This document shows positions 25,240 to 36,726 of a stretch of DNA of 64,000 nt, piece by piece (the stretch's first letter is position 1; each line of letters begins with the position of its first letter). The notes under the pieces are model-generated. The model did no database searches. It was not told where the DNA came from and saw only the letters and a program-made list of their open reading frames with translations. Both the position numbers and the translations under genes were made by a program. Origin of the DNA: Polytrichum commune. Taxonomy: Eukaryota; Streptophyta; Polytrichopsida; Polytrichales; Polytrichaceae. The DNA lies in contig OX485808.1 in NCBI GenBank assembly GCA_950295325.1, positions 4,962,501 to 5,026,500 on the forward strand, read 5' to 3'.

Positions 25240-26058
25240 CTATCTAGCCTCGGAGACTACCTCTTTTTCTTTTGCTTCATTTTCTTTTGCTTTTTTTTCT
25301 TTTGCCTCTTTTTCTTTTGCCTCTTTTTCTTTTGCTGCGGCTTCTTTTGCTCGCATTGCTTCAACATTCCTGAAAATCTCCGCCCCGCGACTATAGCCAT
25401 TCTTGGGGTGACCGCCATCAATAACACATTTTGGATTCCGTCGGCCGCCCGAATTATACGACGAAGAATTCGAATACGATGAAGTGGACTGTCTTGCATT
25501 TTTGGTCATGGAGTAGAAACGCTCCAACTCGACGGACGCACTAGCCCGCATAGGTCTACGGGTGGGAGCAACCTGCAACGCGTGAATGCAAGAACACACG
25601 TGTTAGTTTAGGGAGGAAGACCCAAACGTGTCACACGTTCATTTTTTAAGTGCCGGATGATTGTAATGCGCGGTTAACCATGTTTTTTTCGGGGGGGGGG
25701 GGTTCACCTTGTCACCGGGGGCGTTCCCGTCGGAGTCGGCGAGGAGGGGCAATGCGTCCCGCAAAGGAATAGGAAGGGTGCCACTCTTCGTAGGCCGAGC
25801 GTCCATCCGCAGCCGCCGTTGAGGTGTACTACTGCCGCCGGGCCGAGAGGGGGACGTCCGGACGCATTTGCGATTTATGCCCTTGAGCGGCGACGGGGAC
25901 GGAGATCGCCGGAAGATTTGCTTGGGTGGGGGGCTATCGACGACGCCGGCGTCAAGAGGCTCCTTGGAGTAGTCGATGGTGGACGCGGCATCGTAGACGG
26001 TCTCGTAGAAGAAGCTCCCCAAGTTTGATTCGCTGACGATCTCAATCGAGGGCTCCAA
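25240..26058 (-). CDS. Exons downstream of the FCP1-like domain, K/E-rich C-terminus
   Basis: Two open segments follow GT..AG-like junctions. The first begins after CCATCAG near 26050; it is Ser/Pro/Arg-rich. The second (about 25580 down to 25240) contains RAKEAAAKEKEAKEKEAKEK-type Lys/Glu/Ala repeats predicted to form a charged helix. They are probably C-terminal exons of the FCP1-like gene or a small separate gene; family A has a similar arrangement. Function unknown. Confidence 0.45.
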
Positions 26059-26180
26059 ACGCTGATGGCAAAATTAAAACAAACAAAACCCAAGGGGAGG
26101 GGGGCAGGGGGGGAGCATGAGAAAATCGATATACAATTGAGGCATACTATATCACACACAATGGCACACCATGTAGTATC

Positions 26181-26998
26181 TCAAATGAGTTTATTATATT
26201 TCGCGTGAGCGTACAACTCTCTGTACATATAGTCCTTCGGATCCATGTATCTTTCGCCTATCGGATTACAACTAAGGAACCGGGGCACGGGTAGTCCGCT
26301 CCCCACGAGCGTTTGAATGTACTTAAGTAGGTCTAACAAAAAACGGTCTCGGACCTTCTCGACCGTCCACGTGGGGCAAACGATGAAGTTGGAGGTCGGG
26401 TTCAAAATGTTTTTGGAAGCGCTGTCGTCCACCATCAACGTGTTGTCACGGGTGGGGCGAACGTCGTAGGGACAGCCGACCATGGTCGGACGCTGGTCCC
26501 ATACGACTGGCTTCAAGACCTTAAGAAATTGGTTTACGGCGGGGTTGTTGGGCTTCTTCACAACCCTGCCCTCGGGGGTGTACAATGTTTTACAAGAATC
26601 CTGTCCTAGGACCAAGCACGGGGGTTGGAGTCCCTTGAAGATGAACTCCACGACGGCCTGGGTATTCTCGGACTTCATGGAGCTCCAAATGATCACCCAC
26701 CATTTGGATAGGGCGACCTGTAGGAAGCGCTGAAGCCACGGGCGGAGGTACACTAGCTTGCTTTTGATGTACGCGGGGGATCCATCGTAGTTGGCGTCCT
26801 CGGGCTTGCAGAAAGGCACCGTGGGGACCCTCGGACAATGCACGCACTGGACAAGGACCCCGTTGAGGTCTAGCACCAGGAACCGGGTCTTGGGAGGCGA
26901 AGGTGGCGAGGGCAAAATCGGGGGGACCACCGCGCTGTCCTCCACACTCCTCGGAGAGGATCGGTGGGGAGTTGCGACGCTATGTTCCGAACCCTGCG
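26181..26998 (-). CDS. Family B FCP1/HAD-like domain protein
   Basis: About 270 residues are readable. The frame stays open upstream of the first ATG-like position to an AG near 26998, so an upstream exon is likely. Landmarks of the FCP1/SCP fold are LVLDLNGVLV (motif I with Asn where the family has Asp), WWVIIWSSMKSEN, PCLVLGQDSCKT and TLMVDDSASKN. The DLNG substitution and the CIWSSM/IIWSSM and VLGQ(E/D) segments are shared with the family A protein at 8858-9646, so both element families keep this domain. Catalysis is doubtful. It could act as a phosphopeptide-binding or RNA polymerase II CTD-targeting module, which is inference. Confidence 0.65.
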
Positions 26999-27434
26999 GC
27001 GACGAGCGAGAGAAGGCGGCGAGGACTATGTTATGTTATGTCCATCTCAAGCAGAACGGAAATTTTGTGCAAACACAAGAAGAATTGGACCATTGGTGGC
27101 AACAAAAACATACAAGGGGAACAACATACATTGGGACACGGATGCAAACATATGGGCGCCAAAAATAATAATTTTATTTTTACAAATCTCTATGTACAAT
27201 TTGATGGGGGGGGGGGCGGTGAACGAGGGCATTCACACTATCCTAATTCTACATCTACAAAATTGGTTGCGCGCCGCCAAGGTCGAGCGTAGTCGAATGC
27301 AGGTGAGACGAAGGGGATCGCGGGGGGGCACGTTGGGGGGAGGGGGAGCAAGTGTAGACCAGGGGGGGCAAGGGGTGTGCATTTCCTCCTAGCAAGGGGG
27401 ACACGACCACGCCAACAAGACAGTGACCCAGGAA

Positions 27435-27456
27435 GTTTGGGTCGGTCGACCCAAAC
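27435..27456. repeat. Single family B palindrome (centre GT)
   Basis: Perfect 22-bp copy between the end of the ParB-like gene and the FCP1-like gene. Confidence 0.95.
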
Positions 27457-29013
27457 TGGGAGGGCTCAGTGTATTACCTCGCCCTGGTCATGTCTTGACG
27501 ATGTGGAAGCCTCCACTGTCCCCGCTGCCCCGCCTCTCTCGCCACCGCCTTCTCCGACGACGTCAGGAACCTTCTCCTGCAAACGATCGGCATCAGGCCC
27601 TTGTCCTAAACCAATCTCCGCATGTGCATCATGCATGGGTTCATCGATTTGGTTAGGAGTAGAGGTATCACCAGGCCCTTGGAGGCTTCAACATCTAACA
27701 TGGTTGTGTCTCTTTGAGACACAAGTTCGTAAAGGGAAGACTGAGCTGCTTTGGGGTTTGGGTCGCCCGACCCAAACTGTCCTGCATCTGGAGAGGGCCC
27801 TTCGGACACTACAGTGGATGGTGGGTTTGGGTCGTCCGATTGGTGGGGTGGCGCCATGACTATGGGGGGCCGAAGTGGTGGAGGGCCCAAAGGGGAGGAG
27901 GCTCCAGAGACACGCCAGATGTTGGGGTCATCCACTTGCTGGACCGGCGCGTACGGAACTTGGTGGGGCCGCATCAAGTGCTGGAAGCTAAAAGACGATT
28001 GCGGCACAGGCTGCTGAGGGATGCTCTGCGGAGGGAAGCCGGGGGGCAAGTGCGGGAAGGAGCTGGAGGGAGCCACCACCAAACCTTGCGCCCACATTCC
28101 TTGTATCACTTGTGATATCAAGTCGGCGTGGGACGGAGGTTGGGCCATCGCCCTTTGACGCTCCTGCTCCAACAGGAGAGCCCTCAGCTCTGCTACCTCG
28201 TTCCGCATTGAGGGTTCTTCCGCGGCAGCCTTCTGCAGGCGGACTCGCTGCTCCTCGTCCCTCCTCATTTTCTCGTTCGCCTCCTCCACAATCAGGACCT
28301 CGGGCTTCACCTTAATCATGCCAGCGAACGCTGTCGGGGACGGGGGATCTGATCTTAGCCGTTTGGCGAGCTCGATGTCATCGTCGTCCTCGCTGCTTAT
28401 GGCAATGGTCTCCTCCACGGAGTAGTCGCCATACAGCTTCTTCCCCTTTAACTTCCTCCTCTCCCTGAACGTCGCGGTGGCGTCCCTGGAGTACATGTCC
28501 CGTGCATCGTCCACAGTCAGGACGGGCACGAGCTTACTCTGCGGGGTTGCCGCCCGCATCGCCTTCTTCCGTTGAGGGGCTTCGGATTGTTGCGTGAAGA
28601 TTGTTGCCCCTTCCTCGACGTCGCCTTCCTTCTCCGCCTCCTCGTGTTCCTCTTCTTCCTCCTCCTCCTCCTCAACCTCGCCACCTTCTGTGCGAGACGG
28701 ATTGCCCGGATGCAACCCGACCAGAGGTTCGGGAACTTGGGTCGTGGCCCTCATGGCCATTTCCTCCGGGTTGATGCGCCTCACCCTATCAAGAGGGTTT
28801 TCGCGACCCAGAACAACCTCGTCGACGTAGCTACCCGGGATCCAATCGAGGATGTCCATCTTCTTCGCCAGCGATTTTTGCACCCTATAAAATGGCAGAT
28901 CGCCATCCTCTATGTAGGAGTATATATTCAGCCCCGACATCTATACAATCCAAGTTATAGGGAAATTAGAATTTGTCGAGGCAGTCACATAAACAAGACT
29001 AAGTGAAATGTGT

Positions 29014-29108
29014 AGTTTGGGTCGGTCGACCCAAACCTGCAAAGAGCCTAGTTTGGGCCGGTCGACCCAAACCTGCAAAGAGCCTAGTTTGGGTCGATCG
29101 ACCCAAAC
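29014..29108. repeat. Three palindromes in intron 2 of the ParB-like gene
   Basis: Copies start at 29014 (centre GT), 29051 (one mismatch) and 29087 (centre AT), about 37 bp apart and separated by CTGCAAAGAGCCTA. Confidence 0.95.
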
Positions 29109-30558
29109 TGCTTACGAGCTATAGAAAGTCACTTACCATAGCAGCATAGACAGGTTTTGAGCCTCCGAAGACGTTGAAGATGCAGTCCCCTCTCCTCGTC
29201 AGCGTCCTCATCATTCTCATGTAAAATTCCATCCGCAGCTCATCTGCAGGATAGTTCGCGTATTTAGCCTCGTCGTAGAGGCACTTGTTGGCACCCAACC
29301 CTTCTGGAACTTGGAAGAGTTTGTCCATCCGGGATATAGGGTGGTTCGGCACCTTCAGCAACTCCGCTTTATACACGAAGTACAAACACAAGACGTTGAC
29401 GAACTTGGTCTTCTTGTCCTTCAACGTCGTGTAAGCCCCCTCCGCCGGTGCGGCGATGTAGTGAGACTTGGACACTGCATACTCCGGCTGCAGTTTCCGG
29501 ACAAGCTCGTACACCTGCTCCGCCCTTCTATCCTCGACTATCCAAAGCCAGATATCTACCTCCCTGAACTTAGGGCTTGCATAATCGACGAACTTAGTTA
29601 AGAAGGGGTCGTAGAAGAGGGTGCTCATCGTGCCCTCAAATGAGCTTCCAGGAATATTTCTAAAATCAATCATCCCAAAAGGAAAGCGGTCCCTTGCTTT
29701 CGTCCTTATCGCCATTCTGGCGTCTTGACCTGGCCAGCCCTGAATTTTCAAAGGCTCGAAGGTGACAAGGTTGAAGTAAGCGTCCCCTTCAAACTGGACA
29801 ATCTTCTTCTCCTTGATGAAGTTCGAGAACGCACGCGCTGTGTGATCCGGAAGCGCCCGGTTCTTCCCACCCTTCACCATCCTGGCCCGCAAGAAGTCGT
29901 CCCCCGCTTCCCTTATTAGAGCCGCCATGGAGGCACTGGTGAACTTATATTCATCTTTGAATGCTCTCCAGTTAGCCTCATGAACCTCGCCGTCCACGAC
30001 AATATTCCTCTCTGGCACCAATTTATGCAGCTCCTGCACGATAGTCGTCTTCTTTTTCCTGTTCTCCGTCCATTCCTTCATGGTGTAGCATGAAGGAACG
30101 AAGGATTTGGGCTTTACGAAGACAATCTTCGGGTGCACCCAGCACCTCTTGGCCGTGGGTGCCATGTGCAGGATGTGCGATGCCGCCTTCTCCACCTCCG
30201 TCTCTGACAGCCCTTGAAGAGTTCTAAAGAACTCTCTCACGAGAGGCTTCATCTGCTTGAAGCGCGAGGCCAGGCTGAAAAAAGCGCCAGTGTCGGGGTC
30301 GATCAAATCCCCCGTCTCGTGCTTTTCAAACATGGTTTTCCACTTCCTCCAAACTGAGTCCGATGTTGTAATCAAGTAAATCTCCCCCTTCAGGTCACTG
30401 TATTTCTTCTGCTTGTGGCTCGAATTATCAATGGAGGAGAATTTGTTGATCATTTGGTATTTGAAATCCTGCACGTGAACAAAACATAACATTTGAATGC
30501 GTGTTAGTTAAGTACATATGATTTTCAAACCATATCATGACCAACATCTACAACAAGA

Positions 30559-30727
30559 GTTTGGGTCGGTCGACCCAAACTGAAAAAAAACACAAGACTG
30601 CAACAGTTGTTTGGGTCGATCGACCCAAACTAAAAAAACACAAGACTGCAACAGTTGTTTGGGTCGATCGACCCAAACTAAAAAAAACACAAGACTGCAC
30701 CAGGAGTTTGGGTCGGTCGACCCAAAC
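30559..30727. repeat. Four palindromes in intron 1 of the ParB-like gene
   Basis: Copies start at 30559 (GT), 30609 (AT), 30657 (AT) and 30706 (GT), about 49 bp apart, with A-rich spacers containing ACACAAGACTGCA. The last ends 10 bp from the exon 1 donor. Confidence 0.95.
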
Positions 30728-32087
30728 AATATTCACCTCCCACTTGGGATTCTTGTCCTTCGCATTCTCCCTCTCCTTGGGAGGCCTACCATAGAACTCC
30801 CACACCTCCCGCGAGGCCATGATATTCCTTATCCAGGAAGCTTGGTAGGCCCTCTTCTTGTTTCCCATATTGAAGTACCGGGAGATGTCGCTGAGCTTGG
30901 TCTTGTCGTCAGACCACACCACCAGTGCCTTCCAAACCTTCAGCTTTTCCTTCTAATTGTTGGGATCGTCCCACTTATTCATGAGTTGGATTTTCTTGGA
31001 TGCCTCCACGCTGTGTTGGCCGTCTATCAGCCAAAAATCGCCCTTCTGAATTGTTGGCCACATTTCAGGTGTAGGCATTTTCTTGAGACCCTGTGGCATC
31101 ACTACAATCGTTTGCCTGTCGTCTTTAAACTGCTCGCAAATGATCTTCGCGATTATCCAGTCAACGTAGGCGTCCTCCTTTGCCCGGACACACTTCTCCG
31201 GTGGCGCTAGATGGCACTGGCTGATGTTCACGTCGAACTTGAAATCCCTGCCCATGAAAAAACAGTGGGAGCATTTCGTCGTGAAATTGTTCACGATTTT
31301 CTGCAGCTCCCCTGCATCCACCTCTTTGCCGGGCTTCGGCATGCGCAACTCCGGTGAGACTGGCTCGTCAGTCATCACAGATGACTCTCTCGCCCTCTTG
31401 GATGGAGTTGTTTGACGGCTCCCAGAAGGTGTAGGGGTCTCACTATTCGTAGGTGTTTGGGAGGGAGTGGTCCTACGCGAGTCAGCCGGTACTGGTAGCG
31501 GCATCCTCACCGATTGAGGTCTTAACGACCCTGCTCCTTCCTCTGTGGGAGCTTTCCGCCTCACAGGTTGCTGTGATTTGGTTTTGCTTTGCAGGCCCCT
31601 GTTCAGCACGGTTATTGCATGTTTTAGTTTTGTGAACCGGCTTGAGACCTTGGTATTCGATGTACTCCCATCGATAAATATTGTCCCCGGCTTGATAACT
31701 TCCGGTTCGACACAGGACTCTCTTGCATAGAGTGCGTCGAAAGGCTCGGAGAACTGGTGCATGAACATATGCGCGTTCTGCACAGCCGAGTTCTCGAGGA
31801 TGACGTCGGTATAGTCTCCAAGAGAATGTACCGATGCGACCTCCCATCCCGTAAGAGTCGCCCAGGTGTGTTTCTCCACGGTTCCCACCTTGACAACAAA
31901 AATCATTTTGTATGTTGAGGCTTTGACTACTTGAATAGACCAAGCGAGGACAAGCCCGTCCTTAGGGGAATAGGAGCCATCCTGCGGGGTTTCGTGCTCC
32001 TGCCACAACATGTCCGGCGCAGGCATGAACCACCTTTCGCCGGGTCTTTTCTTTGGAGCCATCTGTAAGAAAATAATGTGCAAAGTT

Positions 32088-32512
32088 AGTTTCGGTCGTT
32101 CGACCCAAATATCTACGACATGAATAGGTTTAGGTGGATTGTGTATTTATATATTTCAGCATCATTTGTAATGATAATAAGAATGTTGTGATTATTGGAT
32201 GGATTTGCATTTTATATTGTTTGTGACATGCAGGATTCCTTGATACTTTTCCTTGATACATTCTTTGATTATTATTTTGGGTTGATGTGAATTTTATATT
32301 GATGCAAAAATCATGGATTTCTTTATGAGTTTATAATTAGAAGACTTAGTTTGGGTCGTTCGACCCAAACATGATGCTTTGTGTTATATTTTGGTCGTTC
32401 GGCCCAAACATGATGCTTTGTTTTGTGTTTGGGTCGAGCGACCCAAACAAGGGGCTGTGTTTGGGTCGGTCGACCCATACAAGAGGCTGTGTTTGGGTCG
32501 TCTCCCCAAACA
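32088..32512. repeat. Palindrome group in the leader of the ParB-like gene, giant 1
   Basis: A degenerate copy at 32088, then copies at 32349 (TT), about 32389 (degenerate), 32426 (AG), 32458 (GT) and a half-palindrome near 32490. They are upstream of the start codon and upstream of the AG acceptor, so within the presumed leader intron. Giant 2 has its larger array (58571-59347) at the same relative place. Confidence 0.9.
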
Positions 32513-32739
32513 GTATTATTTTAATGTATTTTTTAAACTTGGCATCTAGCGTATACAATGCTTATGCATTGTGTATGCTACAAAACCGTGAATATACAAA
32601 CACATATTGGTTAAAATAAAACAAAATACCTTTCAAAGATGTTGTGCAGACAATTTGGAGTAGAGCAGGTTGTTCTTCCAATAATTCTCAATATCAAACA
32701 AACTGTGAGAAAGTTCAATGAGAAACTTTCAAACAAGTA

Positions 32740-33030
32740 TCAACTCTCTCAAATAGCTCTTGGATCTCTCAACCAACTCCTGAATCTCACACGGAACTAC
32801 TGAATCTCTCAAAAGACTTCGAAATGTCTAAACCAACTCCTGAATCTCACACACAACTACTAAACCTCTCAAAAGCCTTCGAAATGTCCAAACCAACTCC
32901 TGAATCTCACACACAACTACTAAACCTCTCAAAAGACTTCAAAATGTCTAAACCCACTCCTGAATCCCTCACAAAACTACTGAATCTCTCAAACGACTTC
33001 GAAAACTCTCAAACAACTCTTGATACTCTT
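32740..33030. repeat. 60-bp tandem repeats in leader region, giant 1
   Basis: Four to five units of about 60 bp share AACCAACTCCTGAATCTCACAC and CTCTCAAAAG.CTTCGAAATGTC. The 60-bp period is a multiple of three, so an open frame runs along the plus strand, but transcription of this unit is expected from the minus strand. Confidence 0.85.
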
Positions 33031-33356
33031 AAAGAACTCTTGAATTTCACAAGCACTCCTAAAACTTCCAGTACAAACACCTGGACCTCCCAAACCGAAG
33101 CTTTATCTACTACCGAATGTTCTACTAACTTCCTTCAGCACTTTCCAATACTCTTCAACACTCTTTTGCTAACTTCCTTCACTCTCACGCTCTAAAACCT
33201 TCCTCCGTATGTTTCTGTTTCTTTCAAAACTCTTCCTAACTTCTAAGATTGCACAAGGGCTATTCTATTGAAGAGCAAAAGAAAGGAGGGAAAAGAAGAT
33301 GCAGAAGAAAGCAATGAACGCGGGAGAATGAAGGGTTAACCTACACCAAGCCTGAT

Positions 33357-33415
33357 TCGCCGCGGCGCTTTGCGAAAGCGGCGCTTCAGGAGAGGCGGCG
33401 CTTCCAAGCGAGGCG

Positions 33416-33473
<58 letters not shown>

Positions 33474-33475
33474 AA
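33357..33475 (-). promoter_or_regulatory. GC block and CT-rich leader start of the ParB-like gene, giant 1
   Basis: On the minus strand a (CT)n run of about 50 bp is followed by repeated AAGCGCCGC motifs. Giant 2 has the same combination in front of its copy at 57700-57940 (GGCGCCGCCGC, AAAGCGCCGCC within CT-rich sequence). This marks the probable transcription start region. No convincing TATA box was found next to it. Confidence 0.5.
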
Positions 33476-36415
33476 TGAGAAATGCGACGGTTGGGGTTTT
33501 GTTTACCTCGGGCATTGGCCCCCAACCGCATGAATAGGGTGCCCACAGGATTAGGGCACCCACGGAAACAGGGTTACAGGGAACCCTAAAACCTAAATCA
33601 TAACGCTTGACTCTAAACCCTTAGCGGGCCTACCTCTTTAAGAGTACATAGGCTATTTGCCTCATAGCATAGGTTGCATTCTACAATATCAACTTTTTGT
33701 AAGTTGAAAACCTTTTGAGTTTGTAAGTTCCTCGCCAATTGCCTCAAAACTAAATTTTAGTAGGTTAAAATCCTTCATATCTTTTAATGTTGTAGGTTTT
33801 AAAATCAAAATTTGAGTACTAAGTGGGATCCTTGGCAGGAATTGAACCTGGCTAAGCCTTTCACCACGTTTGAAGGCCAAGGATTAACCAAGTCCTTTTT
33901 AAAGAGTTGATTATAAGTTTTGAAAGGTTGCTAAAATTCAAATGAGTTTCAGGGTGAAAGTTCTCACCATGTTCTCATTCAACCTCTACTCTTCCTGCAA
34001 GATATAGCCTAAAGATATGCACTTAGGCCAACTAATTTCCCAATTTGAAGAAGGATGAATGGCTAAAATCCTTTCTTTTAAAAAAAATTTAGGCAAAATT
34101 TCCTAAATGTTTTTATCACATAGGTTGATATCCTATGTTTTTAAATTGTCCATAGGCTCTTTGTCCTACACTTTCAAAATTTTATAGGCTAAGTCACTAA
34201 TTTTGTAGGCTGCATTTGTTTTAATCGGTATATTCGTTAATTTGGGATTTTTTCGGCATTTTGAGAAAGTTACAAATATAAGAACATGGATAAAATCGCA
34301 CGTACATTGGAGAATGTTGTAAGATGCAAATACTTTGAAGCGGGTGTTCATATCAAGAACGCAATTAAGATCTCATATGAAGATGGTTTAGGTAGGACGA
34401 CCCAAACATTACACTATGTTGTTGTGGTCCATATATTAATTTGAGAGAAGAGAAAATCTCAAATTAGCAAATTTTAGGGTTTAGGTTCTTTTGGACCCTG
34501 CTCTAAACCCTTATTAATTTTTTCAAAAGAACTATGGAGTACCCTAAGGTGCTACATAAAATGTGTTATTCTACAAAACTAACCATTTATATAGCCAGCG
34601 CATTCTTACAACAAAACTTTATGCTAAACTAATACTTATCCCCTACTTACATGACACCATACCCTAAATTTTCCAAAATCATTGAAGGCATTGGTTTCTC
34701 TTTTGTTTGAGCATGTTAGAAAATTTAAACCATATAATTGCGTTATATTTAACGATGTAACCATTCACATTTAGTCTTTACCAATGATGCCAACAATTCA
34801 CACGATATTGAATGAAAAAAAAGAAGATTACCCACACCCCCCAACATGTGGAACAATTTAGAATAATTGAGTGTGGAGCCTAATAAATGAATACCTTCCC
34901 CAACTGCATTTTGCAAGGGTTTTGAAATGCACGATCCTTATTTGAAAATGCGAACATGCTCAAGTTTTAAGTACATCCCTTAGATCGTGACTTTCACGAA
35001 TCACATAGTCGCCAATAAATCATGGTTCATGATATATTTAATATATAGATTGTGATATAAGAGTAAATGGGATAAGCACAACATCAAATGAAGCCATTCA
35101 AGCAATCATGTTGTTATTCCCTGTTCCTTCCATGTATATTAGATGATGGCGCAAGATAAAATAGATGTTGTTTGTATATGGGGGCATCAGTGAACCACAA
35201 CTACATTTGGTGTTTAGGGTTTAGGAGATAGGAGATAGGAGATAGGAGATAGGGTTATAACATATTAATCTATCCAATGTCAATGTATAACATTGTCTTA
35301 CTCGTGAGAAGAGTCTTATAGGAAGGTTATAGTGAAGACGATGTTGATTATGTTAATTTGTTATTTGAGACGTTTAAACGCGATATATTGATTGGTCGTG
35401 TGTTTATTCAAATAACATGAAATATTGTGGATGTTAATAGGGGCTAGGGGTCCAACTTTGGATGTTTCGCTCACTTTAGGGAATCACATATTAGTCGCTA
35501 ATAAACCATCGTTCATGATGTATTTAATATATGGAATGTCATGTAAAAGTAAATCGGAGAAGCACAACATCATGTTGTTATTCATTGTTCTCTCCACGTG
35601 TATTAGATAATGGAGGAAGATATAACAGATATTGTTTGCATAATATGAAGAAGAGTCTAATCGGAAGGTCATAGTAAATACAATCTTGATCATGTTAATA
35701 TGTTATATGGGACGTTTAAACATGATATCCTAATTGGTTTTGTATTTAGTCAATGCGTATTTCATGTTGTGGATGTTATAAGGGTTTAGGGTCCAATCTT
35801 GGATGTTTTGCTCTCACATATTAGTAAACTTGAAGTGAACTTGAGGATGAATTCAAGTAACATTAAAAGATTGAACTAGAAAGGGACATTGGTAGTTAGT
35901 ATCCCCTTAACAACGTCCACATACGTTCGTCATTGCCACTCTTGCATGCGAGATAATAGAGCAAGGTTCTAGGGTTTAGGGTTTAGGGGGGACAAATAAA
36001 TAATTCTATTCATCATGACAATGGCCTCAAGCCTTGGAAACTCTCTCATAATTGCAGCCTCCAAATGGCCCAAACCCCACCTAAATAGGTTTACACTTGA
36101 AAGCATTGAATGGAGTTGTGTTTGGGTCTACATATTGGTTAAAATATACCTTGATGATACTTGAAAAAATTAATGTGGCCGCCACCCTTCCTCCCAATGG
36201 CGTATGTCATATCCACACAAAACAAAACAAATAGATTAAATAACATAGACTAAGTCATATGACGGCTGGGGTATCAGAGGGGCATTGATAGATGCGCATT
36301 TTTCTACTATAAACATAAAACGGGGAATTCTGTCAGGAGGTTTGAAATAACCTCTGCAAGAGAAGAAGGCGGGGAAGACATCCAATGACTAAGTCTGGGA
36401 AGCGGAGGTGGATAG
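33476..36415. other. Central region of giant element 1 between divergent genes
   Basis: No coding capacity seen. It holds a 260-bp deletion derivative of the element (34222-34482), a direct duplication with a period of about 480 bp (34990-35400 and 35480-35830, sharing AATAAA.CAT.GTTCATGAT.TATTTAATATAT and CAACATCATGTTGTTATTC), and a short (AGGAGAT)n run at 35222-35258. The duplicated block has a related, rearranged counterpart in giant 2 around 56700-56880. Confidence 0.6.
34222..34482 (+). mobile_element. MITE-size deletion derivative of the family B element
   Basis: Its left half follows the left end of giant 1 (TATATTCGTTAA..GGCATTTTGAGA..GTTGTAAGATGC.AA.ACTTTGAAGCGGGTGTT). Its right half follows the giant's right end (CCATATATTAATTTGAGA..AGAGAAA.TCTCAA). 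The ends are degenerate relative to AACACTATATTCG. A homologous piece is present inverted in giant 2 near 56860-57010. Confidence 0.7.
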
Positions 36416-36422
36416 TATAAAG
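36416..36422 (+). promoter_or_regulatory. TATA box of family B DUF7869 gene, giant 1
   Basis: TATAAAG in the context GGATAGTATAAAGGGGCGC. Giant 2 has the same AGTATAAAG on the minus strand at 54843-54849. Start of transcription would be near 36450, putting the palindrome array in the leader or its intron. Confidence 0.65.
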
Positions 36423-36726
36423 GGGCGCACCCCCCAAAAGTCGGTCATTTTTTTCTCTTCTCCCGCTGTCGAATTCGTAGAGAGAACTCTTAGTAGGAGC
36501 TGTACTTCAAGGTTCGTGCATGCTGCCGTTCATGAGCACTTATCCATAGCATGCAAGTTCATGAGCACCTATCCACACCATGCAAGCCCACCGTGAACTT
36601 TGCAATGAGCTCAAATTCAACACACCACGCAATATCCGCCGCATTATACGCCGGATTTTGTGGTGTACTTGGGCGAACCTTCACCTTTACACTAGTGTTG
36701 GCGGGTTTTGAGTCTGACCCTATGAG

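Larger units (their letters stand above)
27606..32062 (-). pseudogene. Family B large ParB/DGQHR-like protein, giant 1 copy (exons 32062-30737, 30468-29137, 28940-27606)
   Basis: Three phase-0 exons encode about 1,330 residues. The start ATG follows an acceptor (CTTACAG). Exon 1 has a basic N-terminus (MAPKKRPGERWF), a Ser/Thr/Pro-rich linker, a CxxC cluster (CSHCFFMG) and a segment FWLIDGQHSVEASKK followed by ALVVWSDD and SRYFNM. The last part resembles the ParB/DGQHR nucleotide-binding fold. Exon 2 is unrecognised. Exon 3 has an acidic Glu tract, a coiled-coil-like stretch and a Pro/Gln-rich tail. A TAG codon at 30953-30955 interrupts exon 1 where the other copy reads through. Both introns carry palindromes, and exon 3 includes one at 27756-27777 read as FGSGDPN. 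The frame closes at 27606, but a second frame stays open further left, so the 3' end may be shifted or spliced. Confidence 0.7.

Noticed and set aside
25240..25499. Two overlapping minus-strand frames with poly-Lys/Glu or QKKK runs
   Set aside because: Only the frame continuous with the upstream exon (AKEKEAKEKE type) is kept; the QKKKRQKKK frame is a shifted reading of the same repeat.
32824..33195. Plus-strand frame with MSKPTPESHTQLLNLS repeats
   Set aside because: It derives from a 60-bp tandem repeat in the leader region of a gene on the opposite strand.
33820..33900. tRNA-like sequence (GGTTCAATTCC on the minus strand)
   Set aside because: The TpsiC-like loop is present, but the acceptor pairing would enclose only about 57 nt and no proper anticodon arm forms. 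It is at best a tRNA-derived remnant.
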